The position numbers were made by a program, and so were the translations under genes. A stretch of 64,000 nt of DNA. Origin: Clostridium aciditolerans (GTDB taxonomy: Bacteria; Bacillota; Clostridia; Clostridiales; Clostridiaceae). Where the stretch lies: NCBI RefSeq assembly GCF_016316925.1, contig NZ_JAEEGB010000005.1, positions 186,001 to 250,000 of the forward strand, in the 5' to 3' direction. Positions 45,689 to 55,721 of the stretch are shown one piece after another (position 1 is the stretch's first letter; the number at the start of each line of letters is the position of its first letter). The notes beneath the pieces were generated by a model. That model saw nothing but the letters and a program-made list of their open reading frames with translations, was not told the DNA's origin and did not search any database.

Positions 45689-46177
45689 ATGTCATCAAAT
45701 ACATTTAACGGTTTAGAAATACTAAAAATTGCAATACTAATGGAGGAAGAAGGAAGAAGCTTCTATACCAACGGAGCTAAATACACAACTGGAAAAATAA
45801 AAGACTTTCTACTAGCAGCTGCAGGACAAGAATTCCTTCACAAAGAGCAATTTACAAAGCTATATAATGATTTATCAAGTAAAAAAGATGTAGATTATGA
45901 TTATCTCTTTGATGCTGAAGTAACATCTTATCTAAAGGCTTTAATAGAAGACAAGGTATTTGATAAAAAAGAACCTTCTGAAGATGCTTTCAAAGATTTA
46001 AAATCTGCTATAGAGTATGCTGTTAAGTCTGAAAAGCTTACTGTAGAAGTTTATACAAAAATGTATAAGGGCATTGCAGAAGGTGAAGTTAAAGAAGTAT
46101 TATTTAAATTAATAGATGAAGAAAAAGCTCATATAGATTATTTTACAAAATTACTTAATGAAATAGATAACGATTAA
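45689..46177 (+). CDS. Ferritin-like diiron protein (rubrerythrin family, no rubredoxin domain)
   Basis: 162-residue four-helix bundle. The iron ligands are present in the right order: Glu in LMEEEGRSFY, E-x2-H in GQEFLHKEQF, Glu in AVKSEKLTVEVY, and E-x2-H in DEEKAHIDYF. The C-terminal rubredoxin-like domain of classic rubrerythrin is missing. Such proteins detoxify peroxide or store iron in anaerobes. GGGGTGGGG precedes the ATG; a palindrome upstream suggests stress control. Own terminator follows. Confidence 0.88.
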   Translation: MSSNTFNGLEILKIAILMEEEGRSFYTNGAKYTTGKIKDFLLAAAGQEFLHKEQFTKLYNDLSSKKDVDYDYLFDAEVTSYLKALIEDKVFDKKEPSEDAFKDLKSAIEYAVKSEKLTVEVYTKMYKGIAEGEVKEVLFKLIDEEKAHIDYFTKLLNEIDND

Positions 46178-46193
46178 TTATATATGGAGATAT

Positions 46194-46230
46194 AAGGTTC
46201 TAGTGCTGAGAATTTAGCATTAGAACCTTA
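46194..46230 (+). terminator. Terminator of the ferritin-like gene
   Basis: Arms AAGGTTCTAGTGCT / AGCATTAGAACCTT (one wobble), followed by a T-containing tract. Confidence 0.8.
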
Positions 46231-46430
46231 TTGTTTAATATCTAAAAACCTTTGATAAACTTAATATCCTAGTCGTCATACTAACTTATCAATTGGCATT
46301 GATAAGTTTCTCATGAAAAATCATTTAGGCTTTTCACCAAATTAAATTCATTTGACAAATAAGGGTAGTAAGTATAAAATTATAGGAGTTTTTAACAAGG
46401 CAAAATTTAAATCTGAAGGAGATAAATAGC

Positions 46431-47624
46431 ATGACCCCTTTTGATAAATTAGGATTAAATGAAAATTTAATAGAAGGACTAGAAAAAGAAGGAATAACTA
46501 AACCTACTGATATACAGGAAAAAATAATACCTGTTGCACTTGAAAATATCGATGTAATAGGTCAATCGCAGACTGGAAGCGGAAAAACTCTTGCTTATCT
46601 GTTGCCTATATTTGAAAAGATAGATAATACAAAAAGAGAAATGCAAGCTATTATATTAGCTCCAACCCATGAGTTAGCTATGCAGATAAATAACCAAATA
46701 AAGTTATTATCTGAGAACTCCAATATTCCAGTAACTTCTGTTGCTATAATAGGAGAAGTTAACATAAAAAGGCAAGTGGAAAAATTAAAAGAAAAACCTC
46801 ATATAATTGTAGGCTCTACAGGAAGGATACTTGAGCTTATTAAGATGAGAAAAATAAGTGCTCATACCATAAAGACTATTGTTATTGATGAAGGCGACAG
46901 ACTGCTATCTCAAAACAACCTATCTTCAGTAAAAGATGTTATTAAGACTACAATGAGAGATAGACAGCTTATGATATTTTCAGCAACTATAAATGATGAA
47001 ACACTTAAAATAGCAAAAGATTTAATGAAAGAACCTAAAATCATAAAAATTGAAGAAGAATCTTTAGTTAACCCCAACATTTACCATGTATATTTTACTG
47101 TGGAGCAAAGAGATAAGATTGAGTTATTGAGAAAGCTTATAGCTTCTATAAATCCTGAAAGAGCTATTGTATTTATAAACAAAAATGAAGAAACTCAGCT
47201 TGCTGCACTAAAACTTCAACATCACCATATTAAGGCATATGGAATATTTGGTAACGCTTCAAAAGAAGAAAGAAAGAAAGCTTTAGAGGGCTTTAGAAAC
47301 GGAAAGATTCAAATTCTTGTGGCCTCAGACTTAGCAGCCAGAGGATTAGATGTAAAAGATGTAACTCATATATTTAATTTAGATTTACCTGAAGATCCAA
47401 AAGAATACCTTCATAGAGTAGGAAGAACTGGAAGAGCTGGAAAAACTGGAACTGCCATTTCACTAGTTACAATAAAGGAAAAGTCAATAATTAAAAGATA
47501 TGAAAAGAACTTTGAGATAACAATTGAACCAAAGGAAATACATAGAGGAATAATTATGGACCCAAAAGCAAGTAGACCATCCTTTAGAGCAAATAAGAGT
47601 CCTAACTTTAATAGAAAAAGATAG
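46431..47624 (+). CDS. DEAD-box RNA helicase
   Basis: 397-residue two-RecA-domain ATP-dependent RNA helicase. Motifs in order: Q (GITKPTDIQEKII), I (SQTGSGKT), Ia (APTHELA, with His for the common Arg), II (VIDEGD, glycine in place of alanine in DEAD), III (SAT), V (ARGLDVKDV) and VI (HRVGRTGRAG). The short basic tail (RPSFRANKSPNFNRKR) may bind RNA. AAGGAG precedes the ATG. It lies near the csp gene, and both may act in RNA handling at low temperature. The motif variants keep essential residues. Confidence 0.95.
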   Translation: MTPFDKLGLNENLIEGLEKEGITKPTDIQEKIIPVALENIDVIGQSQTGSGKTLAYLLPIFEKIDNTKREMQAIILAPTHELAMQINNQIKLLSENSNIPVTSVAIIGEVNIKRQVEKLKEKPHIIVGSTGRILELIKMRKISAHTIKTIVIDEGDRLLSQNNLSSVKDVIKTTMRDRQLMIFSATINDETLKIAKDLMKEPKIIKIEEESLVNPNIYHVYFTVEQRDKIELLRKLIASINPERAIVFINKNEETQLAALKLQHHHIKAYGIFGNASKEERKKALEGFRNGKIQILVASDLAARGLDVKDVTHIFNLDLPEDPKEYLHRVGRTGRAGKTGTAISLVTIKEKSIIKRYEKNFEITIEPKEIHRGIIMDPKASRPSFRANKSPNFNRKR

Positions 47625-47645
47625 GTATATAATTATATACCTATC
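47620..47645. terminator. Short bidirectional hairpin between convergent genes
   Basis: Arms GATAGGTATATA / TATATACCTATC spanning both stop codons. Confidence 0.65.
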
Positions 47646-48597
47646 CCTTTACTATTTGATTTTTCCCGCTAATTTTTCCTTTATACAATGCCTTATCTGC
47701 ACGAACTATACAGTTATCTATAGTTTCTTCATTAGAAATCTCTGCAATTCCACAGGTAAAAGTTATATTTAAATTAAAATCATTGTAGCTGTATTTTGTT
47801 TTCTCTACCTTTTCCCTAATCTTTTCAAATAAAACTGCTGCACCTTCTAAATCAGTTTTAGGAAGCATAACAATAAATTCTTCCCCTCCCCACCTTGCAA
47901 AGCAGTCCATTTTTCTTATAGATTCACTTATTGATTTTGTTAATGACACCAGTATAAAATCGCCGCATTCATGCCCATAAGTATCATTAATCTTCTTAAA
48001 ATTATCTATATCAAATATCCCTATAGCAAATATCTCTTTATATCTCAAAAATCTAGCATATTCTTCCTTCATTCTCTCAACCATATAACGTCTGTTAAAA
48101 ATTCCAGTAAGATAATCTCTATTGGCAAGATAGTCTGAGCGCTCCTTTTCTTCTTCTAGTATTGTATTAGTCTCTTCAAGTTTAGCAATATATTTCTTTA
48201 ATTTATCCTTTGATCGTTTAAGTTCAATATGGGTTCGTATTCTGGATTCCAAAATGATAGAATTAAAGGGCTTTGTTACATAGTCAACTCCTCCTACCTC
48301 AAAGCCTTTAACAATTTCATCTATTTCTGTCTTTGCAGTTACAAAAATAACCGGTATATCTTTTGTGTTTTCATCACTCTTTAACTTTTGACATATCTCA
48401 TATCCATCCATCTCCGGCATCATTATATCTAACAAAATGATATCCGGTTTTTCACTTTTTAAATATTCAAAAGCTTGTTTTCCATTTAAGGACATTACAT
48501 ATTCGTAACCACTCTTTTTAACTATGCTTGCAAGATATTTAAGATTTTCAGGATTATCATCTATAATCATTACAAGTCCATTATCTAAACTTTCCAT
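47641..48597 (-). CDS. Response regulator-diguanylate cyclase (REC-GGDEF)
   Basis: 318 residues. Receiver domain with phospho-Asp in [13 protein letters not shown] (about residue 54) and Lys in DYVTKPFN. A coiled coil follows (about 130-160), then a GGDEF domain with active site RWGGEEF and the inhibitory RxxD (RKMD) five residues before it. It should make cyclic di-GMP when phosphorylated and be product-inhibited. Its ATG overlaps the stop of the hybrid kinase gene by one base, so the two are partners. Ends in a hairpin shared with the helicase gene. Confidence 0.93.
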   Translation of the reverse strand: MESLDNGLVMIIDDNPENLKYLASIVKKSGYEYVMSLNGKQAFEYLKSEKPDIILLDIMMPEMDGYEICQKLKSDENTKDIPVIFVTAKTEIDEIVKGFEVGGVDYVTKPFNSIILESRIRTHIELKRSKDKLKKYIAKLEETNTILEEEKERSDYLANRDYLTGIFNRRYMVERMKEEYARFLRYKEIFAIGIFDIDNFKKINDTYGHECGDFILVSLTKSISESIRKMDCFARWGGEEFIVMLPKTDLEGAAVLFEKIREKVEKTKYSYNDFNLNITFTCGIAEISNEETIDNCIVRADKALYKGKISGKNQIVKG

Positions 48598-51500
48598 TAC
48601 ATATCACCTCCTGCATGTATTAATTTATTCAGCCAGTATCCAAGATGTACAACACATTCATTAATTTTTATTATATCAAAGTATCCAACAGCCTTCTTTA
48701 ATTCTACACCTTTTTCATATAAATACTTTATATTATGCTTTTCTCCCAATGTAATTAGTAACTCAGCAAGCTCTTCTGCAACAGTTCCTTTTACTGCTAT
48801 TTTAAGCTTTGAAACATATGGATAAATGCTATCCATCAACTGTTTTGCTAATAACGGAGAGAGTGTACTCTCATTTTTAATAACCAATTCTCTATTTTCT
48901 GTGCTTTTTTCTTTAATACTTGGAATAAACTTTTTAATTTCCTCTAGCAACCTGGAGATAGTAACCGGTTTATATATAGCACCATCAAATTGCACACTGT
49001 CGATACTTCTATCATCCTCAAACTTTAAAGTAGCAGTTAATGCAATAATCGGTATAGACGAAGTATCTTTTGAACTTTTAATTTTTTTTGTGGCTTCTAT
49101 ACCATCCATCTCAGGCATCATAATATCCATAATAATTAAATCTGGTTTTTCTTTAGATAATATATCTAATGCCTCGAATCCATTTTGTGCCATTACAACT
49201 TGTAACCCTACTTTTTCAAGTATTTCTTTTAAAAGAATTCTATTTGAATCTACATCATCGGCAATAAGAACCTTTTTATTTTCAAACAATATTTTTGTAA
49301 TTTGGCTTTCATTGTTATTTTCACTGACAGGCTTTAGATTTGATACATTTACATCCTGAATTATTAATGTAAATACACTTCCTTTACCAACTACACTTTC
49401 AACAGTTAACCTTCCATTCATCATCTCTGCTAATCTTTTACTTATTGAAAGGCCAAGGCCTGTGCCTCCATATTTCCTGTTATTCTGTCCATGTTGTTGT
49501 TTAAAGGACTCAAATATACTTTCCAAATCACTTTCCTGTATTCCTATACCAGTATCCTCAACAGAAATAGCTAAATTAATCTTATCTTGATAAACAGGAC
49601 TTGAAAAATGTTTTTTCAGGGATAGTCGAATATATCCCTTATCAGTAAATTTAACAGCATTTCCAACTAAATTTAAAAGTACCTGCCTTATCCTTGCTTC
49701 ATCAAGAAGAAGTGTGTCCGGAATTTCACTATCAACCTCAATGCAAAACTGCAGCCCCTTTTGAGAGATCTTCATACGAAATATCCTCTCAATTTCCTCA
49801 AGCATTCTCCGTGGATTAATAGGAATTACCTGGAGCTTCATCATTCCAGCTTCAATTTTAGATAGATCTAAAATATCATTTATAATATTTAATAGACTAT
49901 TTCCAGCAATATTTATGGATTCCAAATAGTTTTTGTGCTTTTCATTATTTTCTTCTGAATAAAGTATTTCACTAAAACCGATAATAGCATTTAACGGTGT
50001 TCTAATTTCATGACTCATATTTGCTAAAAATTCACTTTTTGCCTTATCCGCTTTTTCCGCCATTTCTTTTGCATTTCTAAGTATCTCTTCTGTATGCTTG
50101 CTTTCTGTGATATCCCTTGCTGTTGCTATGATAATTTTTCTTTCTAGATATCCATAAGAGTTCCAAGCAAGCCATCTATAGGTTCCATCTTTACACAGAT
50201 ATCGATTTTCAAATCTTACTACTTGTCCTCCAGCACTTAAACTCTTTAAAACATCAATGGTTTTAGTTCTATCTTCTTCATTAACAAATTCTATAAATGG
50301 TTTTGAATATAACTCTTCTTCACTCCATCCTAGAGTTTTGCTCCATGTAGGGCTAATTCTTCTAAAATATCCATCAAAATCATATATACATAGCATATCT
50401 AATGCTGTATCGAAAAATAATGCAATTTCATTTTCCATAATCTTTTGATTGCTTATATCATTAGATAAAAATAGTAGATGTGGTTCTTCTTTCATGCTAA
50501 ATTGAACAAACTTGCATTCAAGCCATACTTTATTTCCAAAGGTAGTGACCATGTTAACAGTTACTCTTTCTTCTTTTCCAGTACTTAAGGCTTTCATAGC
50601 AGCATCATAGAGATTATATTCTTTCCAAGTTTCATTATACTTAAAATTTTGTTTAAGCAGTTCTTCTCTGGTACCACCGGATATTCTTACAACTTCATCA
50701 TTTACTGATACACATTGCCCTTCTGAATTATAAGTCATTATACCTATTGGAGAACATTCGATAACTTTTCTGTTAAATATATACGCCTCTCTGAGATGAT
50801 CCTCCGCAATCTTTCTTTGTCTATCTCTTTTCTGTAATTTATCAAGAGCATATTGAAGCGCTTTTGTTCTTTCCTCTACCCTCTTTTCCAACTCCTCATT
50901 CATCTTTTTTATTGCTTCATCCTGTAATTTTTTTTCTGTAATATCTATAACAGCTGCAATACGATATTGAGGCTTTAAGTTTTCATCAAGGGATAATGAT
51001 ACCGTTAAGCTTGTCCATACTATTGAAGAATCTTTTCTTATATATCTTTTTTCTACAGCATAAGTCTTCAGCTCATTATTTAATGTTTTATAATAAAGTT
51101 TTAAGTCCTTTTCTAAATCCTCTGGATGAGTAATTTGTTTAAAGTTCATATCTATGAGTTCTTCTTTTGTATATCCTACTATCTGGCAAAACTTATTGTT
51201 GGTTTTGATAAACCTACCTTCTAATGATAAGTAGCAAATACCAACAGCTGCTTGTTCAAATATTCCCCTAAACTCTCTTTCACTTTTTAAAAGCTCTTTT
51301 TCAGCAGCATTTTTTTCTGTAATATCTTTGAAAAAATCAAGTATACACTTCATTCCATCTGCCTCAATGATATGTGATACAACTGAATAATTTCTTATCT
51401 CACCTGATTTAACTCTAATATTTAGTTCTAAATCTTTTATACTTCCGCTTTCTCTAAGAGCATCAATATATCTTAACCTATCTTCTTTGTTAATCCATAT

Positions 51501-51701
51501 GCCTAATTCCAAGGCTGTTTTTCCTATAATATCTACTTTTTTATATCCAAAGCTATCCAAAAACGCCTCATTGCACTCCAAAATTCTTCCATCTTCATAT
51601 GCAGAGATAGCTGTTAGATTAGGATTTAACCTAAATATCTTACTAAAAGTACATTCACACTTACGCTTACCTTGTTCATTAAAAATATCGCTTTTTTTCA
51701 T
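48597..51701 (-). CDS. Hybrid sensor histidine kinase with four PAS domains
   Basis: 1034-residue soluble kinase with no membrane segment. Four PAS domains lie at about 25-135, 145-262, 313-424 and 430-545; a helical linker joins PAS 2 and 3. HisKA (phospho-His in [21 protein letters not shown]), HATPase ([28 protein letters not shown]), and a receiver domain (DIMMPEMDG, about 815-930) follow. The last 90 residues may be an Hpt-like bundle, but no clear phospho-His motif is seen. It probably senses a redox or small ligand and drives the diguanylate cyclase. GAGGTGG lies before the ATG. Confidence 0.92.
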   Translation of the reverse strand: MKKSDIFNEQGKRKCECTFSKIFRLNPNLTAISAYEDGRILECNEAFLDSFGYKKVDIIGKTALELGIWINKEDRLRYIDALRESGSIKDLELNIRVKSGEIRNYSVVSHIIEADGMKCILDFFKDITEKNAAEKELLKSEREFRGIFEQAAVGICYLSLEGRFIKTNNKFCQIVGYTKEELIDMNFKQITHPEDLEKDLKLYYKTLNNELKTYAVEKRYIRKDSSIVWTSLTVSLSLDENLKPQYRIAAVIDITEKKLQDEAIKKMNEELEKRVEERTKALQYALDKLQKRDRQRKIAEDHLREAYIFNRKVIECSPIGIMTYNSEGQCVSVNDEVVRISGGTREELLKQNFKYNETWKEYNLYDAAMKALSTGKEERVTVNMVTTFGNKVWLECKFVQFSMKEEPHLLFLSNDISNQKIMENEIALFFDTALDMLCIYDFDGYFRRISPTWSKTLGWSEEELYSKPFIEFVNEEDRTKTIDVLKSLSAGGQVVRFENRYLCKDGTYRWLAWNSYGYLERKIIIATARDITESKHTEEILRNAKEMAEKADKAKSEFLANMSHEIRTPLNAIIGFSEILYSEENNEKHKNYLESINIAGNSLLNIINDILDLSKIEAGMMKLQVIPINPRRMLEEIERIFRMKISQKGLQFCIEVDSEIPDTLLLDEARIRQVLLNLVGNAVKFTDKGYIRLSLKKHFSSPVYQDKINLAISVEDTGIGIQESDLESIFESFKQQHGQNNRKYGGTGLGLSISKRLAEMMNGRLTVESVVGKGSVFTLIIQDVNVSNLKPVSENNNESQITKILFENKKVLIADDVDSNRILLKEILEKVGLQVVMAQNGFEALDILSKEKPDLIIMDIMMPEMDGIEATKKIKSSKDTSSIPIIALTATLKFEDDRSIDSVQFDGAIYKPVTISRLLEEIKKFIPSIKEKSTENRELVIKNESTLSPLLAKQLMDSIYPYVSKLKIAVKGTVAEELAELLITLGEKHNIKYLYEKGVELKKAVGYFDIIKINECVVHLGYWLNKLIHAGGDM

Positions 51702-51939
51702 ATTACCACCTCATCGATATCTTCTAAATAGGTTCTTGCAAGTTTAAAATAATTTTAATATTACAAAATTATCTATATATATTAAACAATAACTCCAATA
51801 TTAATATAAATCAACAATTTTATTATATATATATCAATATTTGTTATTAAAATTTTCTACTATTAAATGAATACTTTATCAAAAATTTCAACATTAAATT
51901 TAAAATCTTAAATTTTTTGATAACTTTCTTGTAATTTTC

Positions 51940-51969
51940 TTGATTCTTTAGTCGTTACAGGATTATAAT
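51940..51969 (+). promoter_or_regulatory. Promoter of the small membrane protein at 52000
   Basis: TTGATT, 18-base spacer, TATAAT, 30 bases upstream of the start. The rest of the 298-bp gap (51702-51999) is extremely A+T-rich with nothing else seen. Confidence 0.55.
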
Positions 51970-51999
51970 GATATGTACACAAAATTTAGAGGTGATGAA

Positions 52000-52212
52000 A
52001 TGAAAGCTAAGGCACTGAAGATTAATGCAGCAGGAATTGTTTTAACTTTATTAATTACTCGTATAATCTACAAGCTTACTAATTTTAGTTACTCTTTTAA
52101 AGGTGGAGTTTTTAATCCAGATGTTATGATGGATTTAGGATTATGCATTATTATATTTGTTGGAGTTACAACTTTGCTTGAGAAAATTTATGATAAAAAA
52201 GTTAATAAGTAA
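52000..52212 (+). CDS. Small membrane protein of unknown function
   Basis: 70 residues with two hydrophobic helices (about 8-25, AAGIVLTLLITRIIYKL, and 45-61, LGLCIIIFVGVTTLL) and a lysine-rich tail. The frame opens at 51973, but ATG 52000 has AGAGGTG in front. No family recognised. Own promoter and terminator, so it is a genuine single gene. Confidence 0.65.
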   Translation: MKAKALKINAAGIVLTLLITRIIYKLTNFSYSFKGGVFNPDVMMDLGLCIIIFVGVTTLLEKIYDKKVNK

Positions 52213-52231
52213 TATACACAAATACAGCAAA

Positions 52232-52285
52232 AAAATCAGCTTACACCTTAGGGATAGCAATCTACCCAAGGTGTAAGCTGATTTT
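52232..52285. terminator. Strong bidirectional terminator
   Basis: Eighteen-bp arms AAAATCAGCTTACACCTT and complement, between convergent genes. Confidence 0.92.
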
Positions 52286-52286
52286 C

Positions 52287-54314
52287 TTATTTATTGAAAT
52301 AATCTTTTACAAAGTCTGGAGCATCATTTTCATCAAAGCTTCCATTATCTACATTTTTCTTTTCGTTGTTATAAAATCCTATAATATATTTTGCATTACC
52401 GTTATTATGAGGATAATCATAATTTCTTAAACAAGCTTCTATTTGATTTTTGTCTTTAATTTCTAGTCTTTTTACATTGTTGTTATTTATATATTGACCA
52501 GTTTTACGTTTTTCTTCTAACTGCTGAGTGCTAGTAATCTTTTCTACTACAGCATACTGTATATCCGCTGGCAGAACTCTTGCATTCTCAATATAACCTT
52601 TCTTTTTCAACCATTCTTCAAATAACTTATAAGATTTTCTCCATGTAGTGTGAATTTGTTTATCATCACCATGAAGTTCTTTATCTTTTAATTTTCGATA
52701 CTTATCTAGTTTATCTGATGCAACCATAAAGCTTATATCTGCCCATCCTGTTTTTTTATTATCCATATCTTCATAGGTTTCATTACTAATATCCTGCTTT
52801 AGTACATCTAATGCTTCTTTTATATCTTCTGGTTTTACTATTACCGACTGCTTGTTAACACCAAAAGAAGGATGAATAGTGATTTTTTCTATGTCAGAAG
52901 CATCAGCCTTTAAAATATCATATCTATTTTTCTTAAATTCTGAGCATTGATATATAGGTTTTAAATACTTTTTATACTCATCATAATCTATTCTATAAGC
53001 TCTTTGAATTTTGCTTCCATCCTTTAATTGGTACATAAAAAAAATGCTTCTCAAGTCTTTATCATCTTTATATTTATTTTTGTTTTTATCTTCTATAATC
53101 TTTTTGTGAAAATCATAAATATACTTCAAATTGTTTTTATCATAGTATGTATTCATATCGTATTTTTGAAATTTCTCATTATAATAGCCTTCGCTAAAAT
53201 ATATTTTGTTAACATCATTTAAAACTGGAAGCTTTTTTTCATATCCAACAATATCAAGATTGATTCCAGTTATCATGACCACCATAGCGATGGCATAAAT
53301 AATGTAACCTTTTACACTTCTAAATACCCATATAGATTTTTTCAATATCATTTCTGCTGCAAAATAACCTATTAAGGAACCAATTAAAAACCCGAAGTAA
53401 ACCCAGCTTAATTTTTTCTGTGTTTGTAAAAAATATAACCCTCCAACCAGCATCATACAGAATGTTGCTCCATATTTAAAAACATATTGCAAAGTTTTAA
53501 AAGCAATTGGTTGTGTTGCAGCTTCTAACTTTCTTTTGCTGTATATAAAGATAGCAGAAAAAAATAAAATAATACACAAAGCAATATAAACTGTTATTTC
53601 TGTTGTACTCATACCTTTATCAAACTCATTAACCCCATTAAATCCGTAAAGAATCCTTACTATAGGTGACAGTTTATTTATTCCATCATCTAAATTGTAA
53701 ATAAACCCATACAAGAACACTTCAAGATTAAAGGTCAGTAAAGCCATTAAGCCTGCTGGTAGAAATAGAAAAATATAAGTTAATGCTCCCTGCATTACTG
53801 AAAGTCCTACAATCATTCCTGCAAATACACAGCTAAAGAAAAATACCATGTCCATTAAAATTGTGATTCCACACCACTGTATAACATCATAAATTCTATA
53901 GTATTGTCCTAAGTCAAGCGTACTTTTCATGATTATGCATATTGCCGCAATAATTAATACAGGTACTATTAATAACATAACTCCAATAATGACATGACTT
54001 ATATACAAGGCACTTCTTTTTATGGGAAGACTATGAATCATATCTGAGGATATTTTTACTTGAATATATCTGAAAAGAAAAATAGCAATAAAAACTGGAA
54101 CTGCTACTATAAGCATCCCTTGAATTTCCGAATTTGTAAAATGAAATAAACTTTTAAATAAATCTTTATATAGTTTATCTGCACTATAGGTCATTAATAT
54201 TTGGAGAGGTACAACGAAAAATAAGACTAGTAAGTATGCAACACCAATCCATCCGAATCTCCTTAAATCATCGAAAAATATTCCCTTATTAAAAAATGAT
54301 GTTTTTGATTTCAT
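52287..54314 (-). CDS. ABC transporter permease with long extracellular domain (Ytr-like)
   Basis: 675 residues. About ten to twelve membrane segments in the first 375 residues (ABC-2 type, including YRIYDVIQWCGITILMDMVFFFSCVFAGMIVG) are followed by a C-terminal polar domain of about 300 residues beginning YEKKLPVLNDVNKIYFSEGYY, likely outside the cell. This layout matches permeases of the YtrB-linked type. It overlaps the ATPase gene by 26 bases. Predicted to act with the ATPase in envelope stress or peptide antibiotic response. Confidence 0.82.
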   Translation of the reverse strand: MKSKTSFFNKGIFFDDLRRFGWIGVAYLLVLFFVVPLQILMTYSADKLYKDLFKSLFHFTNSEIQGMLIVAVPVFIAIFLFRYIQVKISSDMIHSLPIKRSALYISHVIIGVMLLIVPVLIIAAICIIMKSTLDLGQYYRIYDVIQWCGITILMDMVFFFSCVFAGMIVGLSVMQGALTYIFLFLPAGLMALLTFNLEVFLYGFIYNLDDGINKLSPIVRILYGFNGVNEFDKGMSTTEITVYIALCIILFFSAIFIYSKRKLEAATQPIAFKTLQYVFKYGATFCMMLVGGLYFLQTQKKLSWVYFGFLIGSLIGYFAAEMILKKSIWVFRSVKGYIIYAIAMVVMITGINLDIVGYEKKLPVLNDVNKIYFSEGYYNEKFQKYDMNTYYDKNNLKYIYDFHKKIIEDKNKNKYKDDKDLRSIFFMYQLKDGSKIQRAYRIDYDEYKKYLKPIYQCSEFKKNRYDILKADASDIEKITIHPSFGVNKQSVIVKPEDIKEALDVLKQDISNETYEDMDNKKTGWADISFMVASDKLDKYRKLKDKELHGDDKQIHTTWRKSYKLFEEWLKKKGYIENARVLPADIQYAVVEKITSTQQLEEKRKTGQYINNNNVKRLEIKDKNQIEACLRNYDYPHNNGNAKYIIGFYNNEKKNVDNGSFDENDAPDFVKDYFNK

Positions 54315-55188
54315 ATCCTACATCCCCCATTTCATAGATGAAAATTTCCTCTAATGTTAAAGGCAAAATGTCTAAAATTACAGGGTTATATTTGTTAATC
54401 TGATTTAATATGTTTTCTTTTTTACCTCTAACAATAATAAGTCTTATACTGCCTCTTTGTTCCTCATAAAGTACGTTAACATTCTGCAGTATTTCATCTG
54501 ATATCTCTCCTTTAAAGGCTACCTGAATTTTATGAATATCTGATTTTAGATCGTCTAATTCCTTTTCAAGTATTAAAGAACCTTTATGCAGTATTCCAAT
54601 ATGATCACATAAATCCTCCAGCTCTCTTAGGTTATGAGAGGATATAAGCACCGTCATTTCTCTTTCTGCTACATCTTGTATTATTAAGTTTTTCACCTTT
54701 TGTCTCATAACAGGGTCTAGTCCATCTAGAGGCTCATCTAAAATAAGTACATCCGGCATAGCTGATAGTGCAAGCCAAAAAGCAACTTGTCTCTGCATTC
54801 CTTTAGAAAGTCTATGTACTTTCTTGTTTTCATCAATATTAAAAGCCTCTTTTAACTTTTCATATCTTTCATTATTCCAGCTTTCATATATCCTTTTATA
54901 AAATTTAGCCATATTTTTTATGCTGTATTGTGAAAAAAAATAAAGAGCATCTGGTATGAATATAACTCTTGATTTTAACTCTGTATTTTCAAATACTTCT
55001 TCGCCATCAATAAACACTTCACCTTTGTCCTGTTTATATACACCAACTAAGGTTTTTATAAGAGTCGTTTTACCTGCTCCATTTGAGCCCACTAACCCAT
55101 AAATAGAGCCCTTATTTACATGAATGTCTACATTTTTTAGTGCATCTAAATCCTCAAAATGTTTACTTATATTTTTTGCTTCAATCAT
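54289..55188 (-). CDS. ABC transporter ATP-binding protein (YtrB-like)
   Basis: 299-residue ATPase. Walker A GSNGAGKTT near residue 34, Walker B LILDEPLDGLDP, switch His in LISSHNLRELEDLCDH. The signature is a variant, LSKGMQRQVAF, as usual in ABC-2 type exporters. It begins 8 bases inside ytrA-like gene's end. A run of eight Gs acts as ribosome site. Confidence 0.9.
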   Translation of the reverse strand: MIEAKNISKHFEDLDALKNVDIHVNKGSIYGLVGSNGAGKTTLIKTLVGVYKQDKGEVFIDGEEVFENTELKSRVIFIPDALYFFSQYSIKNMAKFYKRIYESWNNERYEKLKEAFNIDENKKVHRLSKGMQRQVAFWLALSAMPDVLILDEPLDGLDPVMRQKVKNLIIQDVAEREMTVLISSHNLRELEDLCDHIGILHKGSLILEKELDDLKSDIHKIQVAFKGEISDEILQNVNVLYEEQRGSIRLIIVRGKKENILNQINKYNPVILDILPLTLEEIFIYEMGDVGYEIKNIIF

Positions 55189-55570
55189 GTTTTTTCCCCC
55201 CCCTAATCATGTCATCAACCTCAGAAACTATCCTCATAATCTCCTCTTTTTTCATCCCCAAATACATAGCTTCTGATAAAATTTTAATCAATTCTTCTTT
55301 TAATTTATTTATTTTTTCAGCATTTTCATTTGGCATCATAGGCGCTACAAAGCTTCCTTTTCCCGGTATAGAATAAATGTAGCCCTGTCTTTCTAGTTCT
55401 CTATATGCCTTTTGTATAGTGTTTGGATTTATAGTAATTTCATTTGAAAGAGCCCTCACTGAGGGAAGCTGTTCATCTGTTTTTAATACCTCACTTATTA
55501 TAAGTTCTTTAAATTTTTCCACCAATTGTTCATATATAGGCAATCTACTTCTAATATCTAATTGAAACAT
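55181..55570 (-). CDS. GntR-family repressor, YtrA subfamily
   Basis: 129-residue regulator. Winged HTH opens DIRSRLPIYEQLVEKFKELI and contains the GntR recognition region LPSVRALSNEITINPNTIQKAYRELERQGYI. The short helical C-terminus is that of the YtrA subfamily rather than a large effector domain. First gene of the operon, with a perfect operator palindrome between promoter and gene, so it surely represses itself and the ABC genes. A G8 tract lies near its 3' end. Confidence 0.93.
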   Translation of the reverse strand: MFQLDIRSRLPIYEQLVEKFKELIISEVLKTDEQLPSVRALSNEITINPNTIQKAYRELERQGYIYSIPGKGSFVAPMMPNENAEKINKLKEELIKILSEAMYLGMKKEEIMRIVSEVDDMIRGGKKHD

Positions 55571-55587
55571 ATGCTCCCTCCTTCCGT

Positions 55588-55620
55588 TATAACTGTATTA
55601 ATAATATTAATACAGTTATA
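55588..55620. promoter_or_regulatory. YtrA-type operator
   Basis: Perfect inverted repeat with 16-bp arms TATAACTGTATTAATA around one base, immediately after the -10 box and 18 bases before the start codon. Confidence 0.85.
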
Positions 55621-55648
55621 GTATATACTAAGCTTTAAATTTTGTAAA
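55620..55648 (-). promoter_or_regulatory. Promoter of the Ytr-like operon
   Basis: Minus strand TTTACA, exactly 17 bases, TATACT. The operator overlaps its start site. Confidence 0.75.
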
Positions 55649-55677
55649 TAATGTAACATAAGCACAATAATGAAAAT

Positions 55678-55698
55678 AGAGCGAAATTTTTTCGCTCT
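55678..55698 (-). terminator. Terminator of the oxidoreductase gene
   Basis: Arms AGAGCGAAA / TTTCGCTCT with a T-tract on the minus strand, 23 bases past the stop. Confidence 0.75.
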
Positions 55699-55721
55699 TA
55701 TAAATTACAACTAAAAATATA

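Noticed and set aside
46540..46900. Inactive helicase because of DEGD and PTHELA variants
   Set aside because: The catalytic Asp-Glu and final Asp, the GKT lysine and all other motifs are intact, so the protein should be active.
48826..49359. 177-residue plus-strand frame opposite the hybrid kinase
   Set aside because: Mirror frame of a well-supported kinase; hydrophobic composition comes from reading leucine/lysine codons in reverse.
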